NCBI RefSeq assembly: GCF_001026905.1
Contig: NZ_LAQL01000013.1
Coordinates: 62,001 to 126,000 of the forward strand
Direction of reading: 5' to 3'
DNA length: 64,000 nt
Origin: Kiloniella spongiae
GTDB lineage: Bacteria > Pseudomonadota > Alphaproteobacteria > Kiloniellales > Kiloniellaceae
Shown: in pieces, positions 46,852 through 55,875 of the stretch
Layout of the letters: each line of letters starts with the position of its first letter
How positions within the stretch are numbered: the first letter of the stretch is position 1
Translations under genes and position numbers: made by a program
Notes under the pieces: model-generated
The model's input: the letters and a program-made list of their open reading frames with translations, nothing else
Databases searched by the model: none
What the model was told of the DNA's origin: nothing

Positions 46852-48036
46852 ATGTCAGAATTAAAAGCCAACCGATCAGAAAAGCCAATCTATCTTGATT
46901 ATCAGGCTACAACCCCCACAGATCCTAGGGTTGTGAAGGATATGATGCCTTATTTTACCGAGAGCTTTGGTAATCCACATTCTGTCGATCATGCTTATGG
47001 CTGGGAAGCGGAAGAAGTTGTGGACAAGGCCCGTGAGCAGATTGCTGATGCGATTGGGGCTGATCCGCGGGAAATTGTCTTTACGTCAGGTGCGACAGAA
47101 TCAAATAATCTAGCCATTAAGGGCACGGCGCGTTTTATTCGGAATAATCCCAAAGGAGCACCCCGCGATCAGGTTGTGACGGCAGTCACAGAGCATAAAT
47201 GTGTTCTGGAATCTGTTACTCGTCTGGAACGCGAAGGTTTTGATATTGTTCGCTTACCTGTTGATGGTGGCGGCTTGATTGATCTGGGCCAATTGGAAGA
47301 AATCGTTTCCGAAAAAACAGCCCTTGTTTCATTGATGGCGGTAAATAACGAGATCGGCGTTATTCAAAATCTCACTCGTATTGGCGAAATTTGTGAAGAG
47401 GTTGGTGCTAAGTTCCATAGCGACGCAGCACAGGCGATTGGTAAAATTCCGCTGGATGTGAACCGGATGCAAATTGATCTAATGAGCATCTCGGGACATA
47501 AAATTTATGGACCTAAAGGCATTGGCGCACTTTATGTGCGCAGGCGTCCTCGCGTGCGGTTAGAACCTTTGATGGATGGTGGTGGTCAGGAGCGCGGATT
47601 TCGATCCGGGACGCTTGCAACACCACTTTGTGTCGGACTGGGGGCTGCGGCTCAATATGCAAACGAAGCTTTGTTTACAGAATATGACCGCCTGTCTTCT
47701 TTGAGTGCGCGGTTTAGAGCTGCCCTTGAATCGAAGATTGATGGTCTGCGCTTTAATGGCGATGAAGATCAACGAATTCCGGGTAATCTTAATGTTACCT
47801 TCGAAGGTGTTTCCGGTGCAGATCTTATGAAAGCGGCACCTAAACTGGCGTTGTCTATGGGATCAGCCTGCACATCCGCAGATCTGGATCCATCCTATGT
47901 TCTGAAGGCATTGGGACACAGCGATGATCAGGCTCTTGCTTCGTTACGCATCGGTTTTGGCCGCTATACAACAAAAGAAGAGGTGGATGAGGCGGTTGAG
48001 ATTTTGGCTTCTACGGTAAAGAAAATGAGAATTTAA
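46852..48036 (+). CDS. iscS: Cysteine desulfurase (IscS-like), second of two
   Basis: 394 aa. N-terminus KPIYLDYQATTPTDPRVVKD; PLP Lys K217 in ISGHKIYGPKGIGALYVRRR; catalytic Cys C340 in SMGSACTSADLDPSYVLKAL, the IscS type. GGGQERGFRSGTLATPLCVG matches housekeeping IscS. It would normally be followed by iscU, iscA, hscB, hscA and fdx; instead the stop codon overlaps by 4 bp the end of a convergent aminotransferase gene, and fdx reappears 7.4 kb further on. Confidence 0.95.
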   Translation: MSELKANRSEKPIYLDYQATTPTDPRVVKDMMPYFTESFGNPHSVDHAYGWEAEEVVDKAREQIADAIGADPREIVFTSGATESNNLAIKGTARFIRNNPKGAPRDQVVTAVTEHKCVLESVTRLEREGFDIVRLPVDGGGLIDLGQLEEIVSEKTALVSLMAVNNEIGVIQNLTRIGEICEEVGAKFHSDAAQAIGKIPLDVNRMQIDLMSISGHKIYGPKGIGALYVRRRPRVRLEPLMDGGGQERGFRSGTLATPLCVGLGAAAQYANEALFTEYDRLSSLSARFRAALESKIDGLRFNGDEDQRIPGNLNVTFEGVSGADLMKAAPKLALSMGSACTSADLDPSYVLKALGHSDDQALASLRIGFGRYTTKEEVDEAVEILASTVKKMRI

Positions 48037-49250
48037 CTGTATTTATTTGTCAATTTATGAACCTCGTCAGCTATAATCTCGATAATATCAAAGCAGTCCT
48101 CTTTTGAAAAAGTCAGAGGTACTCGCATATCGCATGTTTTTGACAAAACACGATCTGTATTTGGAAGATCAGCTATCTCGCCCAAATATTGCCAGGTATC
48201 ATATTTGGATGTGAATGCTGTTGGTTCCGGGTTTCCAAACCATTTTAACTGTACCCCGCGATTTTCACAGCGTTTTACAAGAAGTGGGATATTGTCTTCT
48301 CTTATGCCTGATGCTTGAAACTGGATTGAAGACCCGACGAACTGTTCACAAGGTTCACGTTTTACCACTTTTAGCCCTGGTATGGCTCTGAAACCCTCTT
48401 CAAGAGCTTCATAAAGTGATTGCCAACGAAGGATATTTTCTTCCAGTAAAGGAAGTTGTGCTCTTAAAATTGCAGCCCGAATGTTATCAAGCCGCGCTGA
48501 ACAGTTTGGACTCTCCAGTCGTACCTTTTTGAAAATATTTTCCGAAGGGATAGCCCCATGGCTTCCGTAAAGCATGTAAGATCCTGAATTGACAATGGCT
48601 CTTGCTGCGAACTCAGGATTGTCGGTTGTTATAAATCCGCCTTCACCTGAATTGAGATGCTTATAGGTTTGTGTGGAAAAACAGGCGATATCACCGAAGT
48701 TACCGGACCGTTTACCCTTCCATTTTGCCCCCATCGTGTGGGCGCAATCTTCTATTAACGTAATGCTATACTTTTTACAGACAGCGACAATACGTTCCAT
48801 ATTGGCAATATGTCCGCGCATATGGGAAAGCATAAAGTACTGTGCGCCACTATCTTTGGCTTTTTCTTCCAAATCATTAATATCTGTATGCCAGTTATCA
48901 TCTATATCAACAAAGACAGGGATGCCGCCTGTAGCGTGAATTGCACCTGGTACTGGGGCTAGTGTGTAAGCATTTGCCAACACTTTTGTGCCTGGCTTTA
49001 CCCCTGCAGCTCGCAAGGAAATTTGCATTGCCTGTCCGCCGGATGTTGTTGCAAGGCAATATTGTGTTCCTTGCCATTCAGCAAATTCTTTTTCTAGCAT
49101 GCTGGCGTCTGATATTTCCCCTTTGATTGTATTATATCTATGTAATCTGCCGGTTGCCAAAATTTCTGTAATCCGGGAAATAGCTGCGGAGGGGACAGGT
49201 TCTTGTTGTGTGAAAGGTTTTGTGAAAACTTTGCTCATAACTTTAATCAT
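48033..49250 (-). CDS. DegT/DnrJ/EryC1/StrS-family aminotransferase
   Basis: 405 aa PLP enzyme. CLATTSGGQAMQISLRAAGV is the cofactor-phosphate loop, LIEDCAHTMGAKWKGKRSGN holds the PLP-contacting Asp, and the internal aldimine Lys is in FSTQTYKHLNSGEGGFITT (about residue 199). Most relatives act on sugar or cyclitol ketones, often in surface-sugar or antibiotic pathways, but none of those genes are present here. The start ATGATTAA overlaps the end of the HisD-like gene (49243), so the two are translated together. A start at 49238 (MSKVF) is also possible. Confidence 0.9.
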   Translation of the reverse strand: MIKVMSKVFTKPFTQQEPVPSAAISRITEILATGRLHRYNTIKGEISDASMLEKEFAEWQGTQYCLATTSGGQAMQISLRAAGVKPGTKVLANAYTLAPVPGAIHATGGIPVFVDIDDNWHTDINDLEEKAKDSGAQYFMLSHMRGHIANMERIVAVCKKYSITLIEDCAHTMGAKWKGKRSGNFGDIACFSTQTYKHLNSGEGGFITTDNPEFAARAIVNSGSYMLYGSHGAIPSENIFKKVRLESPNCSARLDNIRAAILRAQLPLLEENILRWQSLYEALEEGFRAIPGLKVVKREPCEQFVGSSIQFQASGIREDNIPLLVKRCENRGVQLKWFGNPEPTAFTSKYDTWQYLGEIADLPNTDRVLSKTCDMRVPLTFSKEDCFDIIEIIADEVHKLTNKYS

Positions 49251-50550
49251 ACCGTTGTTGATTAGAAACTTCGAAATCCCAGGTCATTTCAGGGTGATAT
49301 TTTTGTAATCTCCAGTCACAAGCCCTTGCATGAGCATCCATACCCTCCATTCTGCTAATTCGTGATGCGATGGCACTAAAGGTCAAGTTGGCTTCTTCAT
49401 TGATTTTTTGCCAAGTTAAAATTTTTAAAAATTTCAGTACATTAAGTCCACCACTATAGCGGGCGGCACCTTTTGTCGGTAGTATGTGATTAGTGCCTGA
49501 ACATTTGTCACCATGTGTGACGTTTGCCCCTTCACCAAGGAACAGAGAGCCATAGTTTTTCAGATGTGTTTTCCACCAGTCGAGATCTTTCGCAATGACC
49601 TGTAAGTGTTCACTGGCGTAACGGTCTGAAACAGTGCAAATTTCTTCACGAGTCTCACAATAAATAATTTCGCCATGGTTCGCCCACGCTTTGGCAATTA
49701 CGTCCCCGCTGGGAAAGTCACGTGCAATCTGTGGTAATATACGATTAACAGCATTGCCCAGGTCTTTTGATGTTGTAAATAGCCAAACGGGGGAGTTCGT
49801 ACCATGCTCGGCTTGCCCTGCCAAATCTATCGCAACGGTCATAGGATCTGCTGTTTCATCTGCAATAACGGCACTTTCTGTCGGCCCGGCAAACACATCA
49901 ATGCCAACTTCCCCAAATAGCAAGCGTTTAGCTTCTGCAACGTAGGCATTTCCTGGCCCGACCAGCATGTCAGCAGGTTTTGCACCAAAAAGCCCAAAGG
50001 CCATAGATGCGATAGCCTGAACACCACCCATTTCAAGAATTAAATCTGCCCCGGCGAGATCCATTGCATAGGCAACTTGTGGTGCAATTGCATCGCCTCT
50101 GGGGGGGGACGCTGCAACAATAAAAGGTACGCCTGCAACTTTTGCAGTGGTTATACTCATTAAAGCGGATGCAGCATGTGCATAACGTCCTCCGGGTACA
50201 TAGCAACCAGCTGAATTAACAGGGACTATCCGTTGGCCAAGATGAACCCCGGGCTCTGTCTCCATGTCAAATTCCTTAAGGCTTTCTTTCTGCGCTTCTG
50301 CAAATCGTTTAATTTGCGTATAAGCAAAATTAATATCGGCCTTTTCCTGTTCCGTTACTGTTGCTATCAGGCGTTGTTTTTTCTCTTCACTTAAAGCGAA
50401 GTTGCCCTCCCAGCCATCAAGAGATTGCGCATATTCTGTTACTGCAACTTCATTTCTGATGCGAATATCTGATAGCATTGATTCAACGGTTGACTGTATT
50501 ATTTTATCCTCAGCGTCATTTTTGTCTTTGGGGCGTTTTATGTGTTCCAT
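49243..50550 (-). CDS. HisD-superfamily dehydrogenase, HpsN (sulfopropanediol dehydrogenase)-like
   Basis: 435 aa. The histidinol-dehydrogenase fold is clear: PVNSAGCYVPGGRYAHAASA, DMLVGPGNAYVAEAKRLLFG, GIDVFAGPTESAVIADETAD and the zinc/His region SDRYASEHLQVI with SGTNHILPTKGAARYSGGLN. The string AGCYVPGGRYAHAAS and the C-terminal RISRMEGMDAHARACDWRL resemble catabolic HisD homologues such as HpsN, which oxidises 2,3-dihydroxypropane-1-sulfonate, rather than biosynthetic HisD. No other his genes are nearby, and the adjoining importer is taurine-type. An NAD-linked alcohol-to-acid oxidation of an imported compound is inferred. Confidence 0.85.
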   Translation of the reverse strand: MEHIKRPKDKNDAEDKIIQSTVESMLSDIRIRNEVAVTEYAQSLDGWEGNFALSEEKKQRLIATVTEQEKADINFAYTQIKRFAEAQKESLKEFDMETEPGVHLGQRIVPVNSAGCYVPGGRYAHAASALMSITTAKVAGVPFIVAASPPRGDAIAPQVAYAMDLAGADLILEMGGVQAIASMAFGLFGAKPADMLVGPGNAYVAEAKRLLFGEVGIDVFAGPTESAVIADETADPMTVAIDLAGQAEHGTNSPVWLFTTSKDLGNAVNRILPQIARDFPSGDVIAKAWANHGEIIYCETREEICTVSDRYASEHLQVIAKDLDWWKTHLKNYGSLFLGEGANVTHGDKCSGTNHILPTKGAARYSGGLNVLKFLKILTWQKINEEANLTFSAIASRISRMEGMDAHARACDWRLQKYHPEMTWDFEVSNQQRYD

Positions 50551-50708
50551 GACCAGATCCTCTGCGTTTATTCATTGCTCTTGAAGCAAGATTTTTAAAA
50601 ATACCAATGACCTGCTTGTCATTTCACACATTGAAGGGGAATATTTCCAGCTTGATTCGTGATGTTCAGGATTTCTGAAAAGTGAATTCAAAAATTAGGA
50701 TAAACTAG

Positions 50709-51683
50709 TTAGCTTTTGATGATTTTAATGACATCACTCATATGTGGGACGATATTTGCAAACCTTGGGATAACCTGGTTTTCAATAATATGGCGACATT
50801 CTTCAGACAGATGGTTGGGTAAATTTCCCAATTCCAAAGCTCGTGAAATCATATACAGTTGCCGGGAAAATGCAGGAAATGGGACTGCAAAAACATCAAC
50901 TTCAGAAATGAAACGTTCTGCGTCCAATAAGTTAAGCGGTGTCGTAATGGCCCAACCGTTTGTTTGGGCAACAAGTGCGATGACTGAACGTGAGGCCTCT
51001 AGAGCAAATTTTTGTGGAACATTAAAGCGCACCCTTTTCAGATGTTGCGTAATTGTACGCCCCATGGGAATGGCTTCCGAGTAATGGATGAAAGGTGCTT
51101 GTTCTAGCTCTTCAAGGATATGTTGTTTATTAGTGATAAGATTTTTTGCTGTAACAAGAATAAATGGTTCACGCACCAAAGGTATTGAGTGAAAGCCAGC
51201 AATATCTTCTGGAATGTTGGCTGAAACACATATATCCGCAACTCGTTGTTGCAAGAGTTCTATTATATGATCAGATCTACCGGAATAAGCATTTACAAAA
51301 CAGTCTTTAAATCGTGTTTGCAAGCCCGTAACCAGGGCAGGGGTGAGCGAAGTATCTAAATCATCGATGATAGCAAGTGTTAGTTTGGGTAGGTCTGTGA
51401 GGTTATGTTCTGAAAGTTCTGCCTGGGCATTTGCTACTGCTTTAAGTATTTTCAAAGCATGGGCCTGTAACATCTGACCTGCGGGAGTTAATTTTAACGG
51501 TCTTGAATGTCGATCAAATAATTTAGCTCCAACAGCTTCTTCAAGAGCCGTGATTTGTTGTGATACACCTGACGAACTTCCTCCGATCCTTTTTGCGCCG
51601 TCACTCACCGATCCTGTTTCTTCTACGGCAACGAATGCGCGTAAACCGCGTAAGGTAAGTTCGGGATAATTTCTGGTTGACAT
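50709..51683 (-). CDS. LysR-family regulator of the DegT/HisD/tau-type module
   Basis: 324 aa. HTH at about 10-67 (LTLRGLRAFVAVEETGSVSD, then GAKRIGGSSSGVSQQITALE). LysR substrate-binding domain from about 95. It lies between the catabolic pair (same strand, 158 bp downstream) and the divergent importer (296 bp gap), the typical position of a local activator. The gap 51684-51979 should hold its operator; a T-N11-A site could not be singled out. Confidence 0.92.
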   Translation of the reverse strand: MSTRNYPELTLRGLRAFVAVEETGSVSDGAKRIGGSSSGVSQQITALEEAVGAKLFDRHSRPLKLTPAGQMLQAHALKILKAVANAQAELSEHNLTDLPKLTLAIIDDLDTSLTPALVTGLQTRFKDCFVNAYSGRSDHIIELLQQRVADICVSANIPEDIAGFHSIPLVREPFILVTAKNLITNKQHILEELEQAPFIHYSEAIPMGRTITQHLKRVRFNVPQKFALEASRSVIALVAQTNGWAITTPLNLLDAERFISEVDVFAVPFPAFSRQLYMISRALELGNLPNHLSEECRHIIENQVIPRFANIVPHMSDVIKIIKS

Positions 51684-51979
51684 ATCTTTAAATCTTTCAA
51701 TCAGAGATTTTTGTGTTGTAAGGAAATCTGCCTGATATTTCCTTCATGGAAGAGAATTAATTCAATAATACCACGTGTTTGCGTGTTATGATTTCGTTAT
51801 TATGGGAAAAATAAAATATTTAGAATAGATAAAGAAATGTTTTAAGTTATCTAAATATTCCTTCCTTTACTTGACAGTCAGGCCTTATCTCCCCGCCAAT
51901 ATGGCTGTGAAAAACGCTGAAGATAACAATTTTACGATTAAATAGAAGATGCAAAATCTTAAAACAGGGAGTAAAATCA

Positions 51980-52999
51980 ATGAAGTTTTTCAAAAAAATA
52001 AGCTCAGTTACTGCTTTGACAATGTTGTCGGTTGGTACGTTGGCGACGGTTTCCGGTGTAGCTTCGGATGTACGTGCTGAGGATTTAACTGTTGCTTATT
52101 TTCTAGAATGGCCGACACCGAATCAGTTTGCACAGGCAAAGAAAATATATTCAGAGGAATTGGGTGTCGACATCAAGTGGGTATCTTTTGATTCAGGAAC
52201 TGCGATGTCTGCCGCAATGGCCTCTGGTGATGTTCATATCTCATTTTCGCAAGGTATACCTCCATTTGTTGTTGCTGTATCTGCTGGACAAGATTTGCAA
52301 ATAGTTGATGTTGCCGTTTCATATTCCGAAAATGACAACTGTGTCGTTCGGGAAAGTCATGAAATTACAAAAGATAATGTAAAAGAGCTTGAGGGTAAGC
52401 AAGTCGGGGTTCCTCTTGGAACTGCAGCACATTATGGTTTCCTCAAACAGATGGATCATTTCGGGGTCGATACCTCAACGATGAAAATCGTTGATATGGC
52501 ACCTACAGATGGTGCGGCGGCATTTGCCTCGGGCAATCTTGATATGGTCTGCGGTTGGGGCGGGGCACTTCGTCGAATGAAAGAACACGGTAATGTGCTG
52601 ATGACGGGACGTGAAAAGGAAGAACTTGGAATTCAGGTTTTTGATGCAACGACTGTCTCCACCGCATGGGCGCAGGAAAATGCTGAACTATTGTCAAAGT
52701 TTCTCAAGGTTACTGCTGATATGAACGCGAAGTATGCCGGGGGGAAAGCAAATGAAATGCTGCCAGTTATAGCCAAGGCTGCGGGTATGGACGTTGAGGT
52801 AGCAAAAGATACACTGGATGGATTTGTTTTTCCAACTGTTGAACAGCAGTTGAGTGATAAATGGCTTGGAGGTGGGACACAAAAATTCCTTAAAGAGGTT
52901 GGAGATTTTTTTGTTGAGCAAGGCACTATTCCAAAAGCACTGATTAGTTACGATGGAACTGTTGATGCAAGTTATCTAGAAGCTGCATCCAAAATGTAA
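51980..52999 (+). CDS. Taurine/sulfonate-type ABC substrate-binding protein (TauA/NMT1 family)
   Basis: 339 aa. Signal peptide at residues 1-33 (ending DVRA). The mature protein begins EDLTVAYFLEWPTPNQFAQA, with SGTAMSAAMASGDVHISFSQ next, the TauA-like ligand-loop region. VGVPLGTAAHYGFLKQMDHF and GNLDMVCGWGGALRRM match the second lobe. It binds an anionic or sulfonate-like solute in the periplasm. A hairpin directly downstream probably keeps its expression higher than that of the permease genes. Confidence 0.9.
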   Translation: MKFFKKISSVTALTMLSVGTLATVSGVASDVRAEDLTVAYFLEWPTPNQFAQAKKIYSEELGVDIKWVSFDSGTAMSAAMASGDVHISFSQGIPPFVVAVSAGQDLQIVDVAVSYSENDNCVVRESHEITKDNVKELEGKQVGVPLGTAAHYGFLKQMDHFGVDTSTMKIVDMAPTDGAAAFASGNLDMVCGWGGALRRMKEHGNVLMTGREKEELGIQVFDATTVSTAWAQENAELLSKFLKVTADMNAKYAGGKANEMLPVIAKAAGMDVEVAKDTLDGFVFPTVEQQLSDKWLGGGTQKFLKEVGDFFVEQGTIPKALISYDGTVDASYLEAASKM

Positions 53000-53012
53000 A
53001 TAACATTGCACG

Positions 53013-53057
53013 ACGCCCGTATTTTATAGGATTTGTGTCTGAATACGGGCGTTTTTT
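53013..53057 (+). terminator. Intra-operon hairpin after the substrate-binding gene
   Basis: An 11-bp perfect stem ACGCCCGTATT (53013-53023) / AATACGGGCGT (53042-53052) followed by TTTTT. It lies between the substrate-binding protein and ATPase genes and probably acts as a partial terminator. Confidence 0.8.
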
Positions 53058-53098
53058 CTGTGTTGGTGCTTTTTGAGTTTTGTATGGAGGATGCTTTG

Positions 53099-53908
53099 GT
53101 GAGCATGGATCAATCGTCACTACGTATTGATAATGTGTCAATGACCTTTAGTTTGCCGGGGGGAAATTCTATTGAAGCATTAAAAGATGTTTCTTTGGGG
53201 CTTTCAGCGGGGGAACTTCTTTCTGTTCTTGGCCCGTCGGGTTGTGGAAAAACTACTCTTTTGAACATTATTGCTGGATTCCTCGCCCCAACGGCAGGGA
53301 AAATTGTTTTGAATAGTCACGAGGTAACAGGGCCTGACCCTGAACGTGGAATGGTTTTCCAGCGAGGAGCCCTTTTTGAATGGATGTCTGTTCGTAAGAA
53401 TGTTGGCTTTGGTCCGGCCATGAAAGGAGTTCCTGCAAAAGAAATCAGAAGCCGAGTTGATGAGTTATTGGAAATAGTTGGCCTTCATGAGTTTGGAGAT
53501 AAGGCTATCTATGAATTGTCGGGGGGAATGCAACAGCGTGTTGCCTTGGCCAGGTGCTTGGCGAATGATCCTGATGTTATTTTGATGGATGAACCGCTTG
53601 GCGCTCTTGATGCGTTAACGCGGGAAAAAATGCAAAGCCTGATCCTCAAAATTTGGAAGAACACGGGTAAAACCGTAATACTTATTACCCACTCTGTAGA
53701 AGAGGCCCTTCTTTTGGGGCAACGATTATTGGTTATGGCTCCCAGGCCTGGCCGAATTCATAAAGAATATAAATTACCTTTTGCTGAAATGGGGGTGAAT
53801 ACTGATCTCCGGGATGTGAAAAAACACCCTGATTATGGGAAAAAGCGCGAAGAGATTCTATCCATGATCTGGGAAATGGAAGAAGAAATTATGGGCAGAA
53901 AGGAATAA
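53099..53908 (+). CDS. ABC transporter ATP-binding protein, TauB/SsuB family
   Basis: 269 aa from GTG 53099, which has GGAGG 8 nt upstream; in-frame ATGs at 53084 and 53105 are alternatives. Walker A GPSGCGKTT, Q-loop MVFQRGALFEWMSV, signature LSGGMQQRVALARCL, Walker B VILMDEPLGAL, H-loop ITHSVEEAL. The tail PRPGRIHKEYKLPFAEMGVN is typical of the nitrate/sulfonate/taurine group. It overlaps the hairpin-containing leader and precedes the permease by 4 bp. Confidence 0.93.
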   Translation: MSMDQSSLRIDNVSMTFSLPGGNSIEALKDVSLGLSAGELLSVLGPSGCGKTTLLNIIAGFLAPTAGKIVLNSHEVTGPDPERGMVFQRGALFEWMSVRKNVGFGPAMKGVPAKEIRSRVDELLEIVGLHEFGDKAIYELSGGMQQRVALARCLANDPDVILMDEPLGALDALTREKMQSLILKIWKNTGKTVILITHSVEEALLLGQRLLVMAPRPGRIHKEYKLPFAEMGVNTDLRDVKKHPDYGKKREEILSMIWEMEEEIMGRKE

Positions 53909-53912
53909 AATC

Positions 53913-55184
53913 ATGATCGTTTTGATGATTTATGTAGCTATATTTGTTCTAGCCTATATTGCGTATCATTTTATTGTAGGCAAGTCGGTGTCCAATTTGG
54001 GGTTTAATGCACGTAAAACGGTCACGTTTGGGGATGAAAGTGCAGTTACGCCTAACCGATCGGCCTCTGTAATTTCGATCATTTCAATATTCGTTATCTG
54101 GGGTGCTTTTACTGGATCACAGATATCTCCGATTCATGTGCCAGGCCCTTTTATTGGTGATACGTCTTTTTTATATACCGCAACAAATGCTCAGAATCAG
54201 ACAAGTGATGCGAAAGTTTTCATTCGTGTCAGTCGGGTTGGCGAGGATGCCGGAATACCTGAAACTTCCGATGAAAGTCAGAATGGTTTCGCAAGGGATG
54301 ATGCTCTAAAAGTTGCTGCTTGGCGTAGCGGACTTATTCGTGTGCAAAAAAATGATGAAGGTGGCAAGGAAGAGGGATATCGTGTCACTGCGATTAATGG
54401 CCATCCAATCGCACCTTTGCAATCTGTTGGTGTTGAGGATGGTGTGGTGAACATGACGGCAAAAGGCAGTTTGTCTTTTGTGCCCTATAAGGGCTGGCAA
54501 ATGGAACCAATCTGGTTGCCTGCACCAGAAGCTATTGTTACGCGTCTTTTTGAAATTATCCAAGATGGATATCAAGGCGTTGCGCTTTCAGAAAATATTG
54601 GCTGGTCGCTTTTTCGAGTAATTGTTGGTTTTGCGTTGGGAAGTCTTGTGGGGATCCCACTTGGTTATGCAATGGGGTTAAATAACTGGTTTCGAGGATG
54701 GTTTGATCCTATCGTAGAGTTCATGCGGCCTATTCCTCCTTTGGCATTGATTCCGTTGGTGATTATATGGTTCGGTATTTGGGAACAAGGCAAGATTAGC
54801 CTGCTTTTTCTGGCTGCTCTGTGGATCATGACAATATCTGCTCGTGCAGGCGTGTCTGGTGTGAATATTTCAAAAGTACATGCTGCATACTCTCTTGGCG
54901 CATCAAAATTACAGATATTGCTCCATGTGATTATACCCAATTCTCTTCCCGAAATATTCACCGGTGCTCGAGTAGCAATGGGGGTGTGCTGGGGAACCGT
55001 TGTGGCTGCGGAATTGGTGGCCGCGGAAAAAGGAGCTGGTAAGATGATTATTGCGGCTTCTAAGTTTCAGCAAACTGATATTGTAATCATGGGGATTATA
55101 TTGATAGGGATCATTGGGTTTGGCATAGACATTTTGATGAGAATGGCTGAAAAAGTACTCGTTCCCTGGAAAGGTAAGGGATAA
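53913..55184 (+). CDS. ABC transporter permease, TauC/SsuC family, with extra N-terminal domain
   Basis: 423 aa, against roughly 250-280 for TauC or SsuC. Residues 1-23 and about 50-68 are hydrophobic helices. About 70-205 is a soluble stretch with IHVPGPFIGDTSFLYTATNA, which should face the periplasm. The permease domain begins near 225 (ALSENIGWSLFRVIVGFALG) with six helices and the EAA-like loop AAYSLGASKLQILLHVIIPN. The added part could guide docking of the binding protein or gate the channel (inference). A strong terminator follows. Confidence 0.88.
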   Translation: MIVLMIYVAIFVLAYIAYHFIVGKSVSNLGFNARKTVTFGDESAVTPNRSASVISIISIFVIWGAFTGSQISPIHVPGPFIGDTSFLYTATNAQNQTSDAKVFIRVSRVGEDAGIPETSDESQNGFARDDALKVAAWRSGLIRVQKNDEGGKEEGYRVTAINGHPIAPLQSVGVEDGVVNMTAKGSLSFVPYKGWQMEPIWLPAPEAIVTRLFEIIQDGYQGVALSENIGWSLFRVIVGFALGSLVGIPLGYAMGLNNWFRGWFDPIVEFMRPIPPLALIPLVIIWFGIWEQGKISLLFLAALWIMTISARAGVSGVNISKVHAAYSLGASKLQILLHVIIPNSLPEIFTGARVAMGVCWGTVVAAELVAAEKGAGKMIIAASKFQQTDIVIMGIILIGIIGFGIDILMRMAEKVLVPWKGKG

Positions 55185-55238
55185 TTTTCCTTAACTCTTT
55201 GGTGCTAACATTTGATTAGGGGCTGTTATGGCTTGGGG

Positions 55239-55287
55239 TATGAAAAAGGCGGAATGAAATAATTTCCGCCTTTTTCATAGTTTTTTT
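55239..55287 (+). terminator. Terminator of the taurine-type importer operon
   Basis: A 16-bp inverted repeat TATGAAAAAGGCGGAA (55239-55254) / TTCCGCCTTTTTCATA (55263-55278), then GTTTTTTT. It lies 55 bp after the permease stop. Confidence 0.92.
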
Positions 55288-55481
55288 CTGGCATAACTTT
55301 AGAGTCTTCAGGGCAATAACAGTGTCAAAATGCAATAAATTATAAAAGCTAGGTGAAAACTGCTTCACATTTTATCCACAAGCAGCGTATATAGGCTGAA
55401 ATATTCAGGAATTGCCACAATCGAATGATGGCCGATCAGGCAGATAATGGCTGGTTGAGGGTATGTTAGGAGAATTGGCAG

Positions 55482-55796
55482 ATGCCAAAAATGACTTTTG
55501 TCGAAAATGACGGAACTGAAAAAGAAGTGGATGCACCACTAGGTCTTTCCGTCCTTGAGATTGCTCAACGTAATGATATTGATATCGAAGGTGCTTGCGA
55601 AGGGTCGTTGGCTTGCGCAACATGTCATGTGGTTATTGATCCCAGTTGGTATGGCAAGCTGGAAGAAGTATCTGAAGATGAGGAAGATATGCTTGATCTT
55701 GCCTTTAATCTGACAGAGACATCGCGTTTGGGATGTCAGTTGATTATCACCGAAGAACTGGACGGTCTTAAGGTTAAGCTTCCAGACTCACTTTGA
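55482..55796 (+). CDS. fdx: 2Fe-2S ferredoxin, ISC-type
   Basis: 104 aa adrenodoxin-like ferredoxin. Cluster ligands are Cys39, Cys45, Cys48 and Cys85 ([15 protein letters not shown] and RLGCQLI), the CX5CX2C...C pattern of Fdx in ISC operons. It donates electrons for cluster assembly. In isc operons it follows hscA; here it stands alone 7.4 kb after iscS, separated from it by the DegT/HisD/tau-type module. GGAGAA lies upstream of the ATG. Confidence 0.94.
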   Translation: MPKMTFVENDGTEKEVDAPLGLSVLEIAQRNDIDIEGACEGSLACATCHVVIDPSWYGKLEEVSEDEEDMLDLAFNLTETSRLGCQLIITEELDGLKVKLPDSL

Positions 55797-55875
55797 GTAA
55801 CGGTACATATCTGGCGGTTTGGTCCTCAAGCCGCTTTTTTCTTGTTTGAAACCTAACAACTGAAACCGTCTAATC

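Noticed and set aside
49243-50550. Biosynthetic histidinol dehydrogenase (hisD)
   Set aside because: No other histidine genes nearby; sequence details and the taurine-type context fit the catabolic HpsN-like branch better.
51684-51979. Possible LysR operator in the gap between the regulator and the taurine-type importer
   Set aside because: Several T-N11-A strings can be found by chance in this A/T-rich gap; none stands out.
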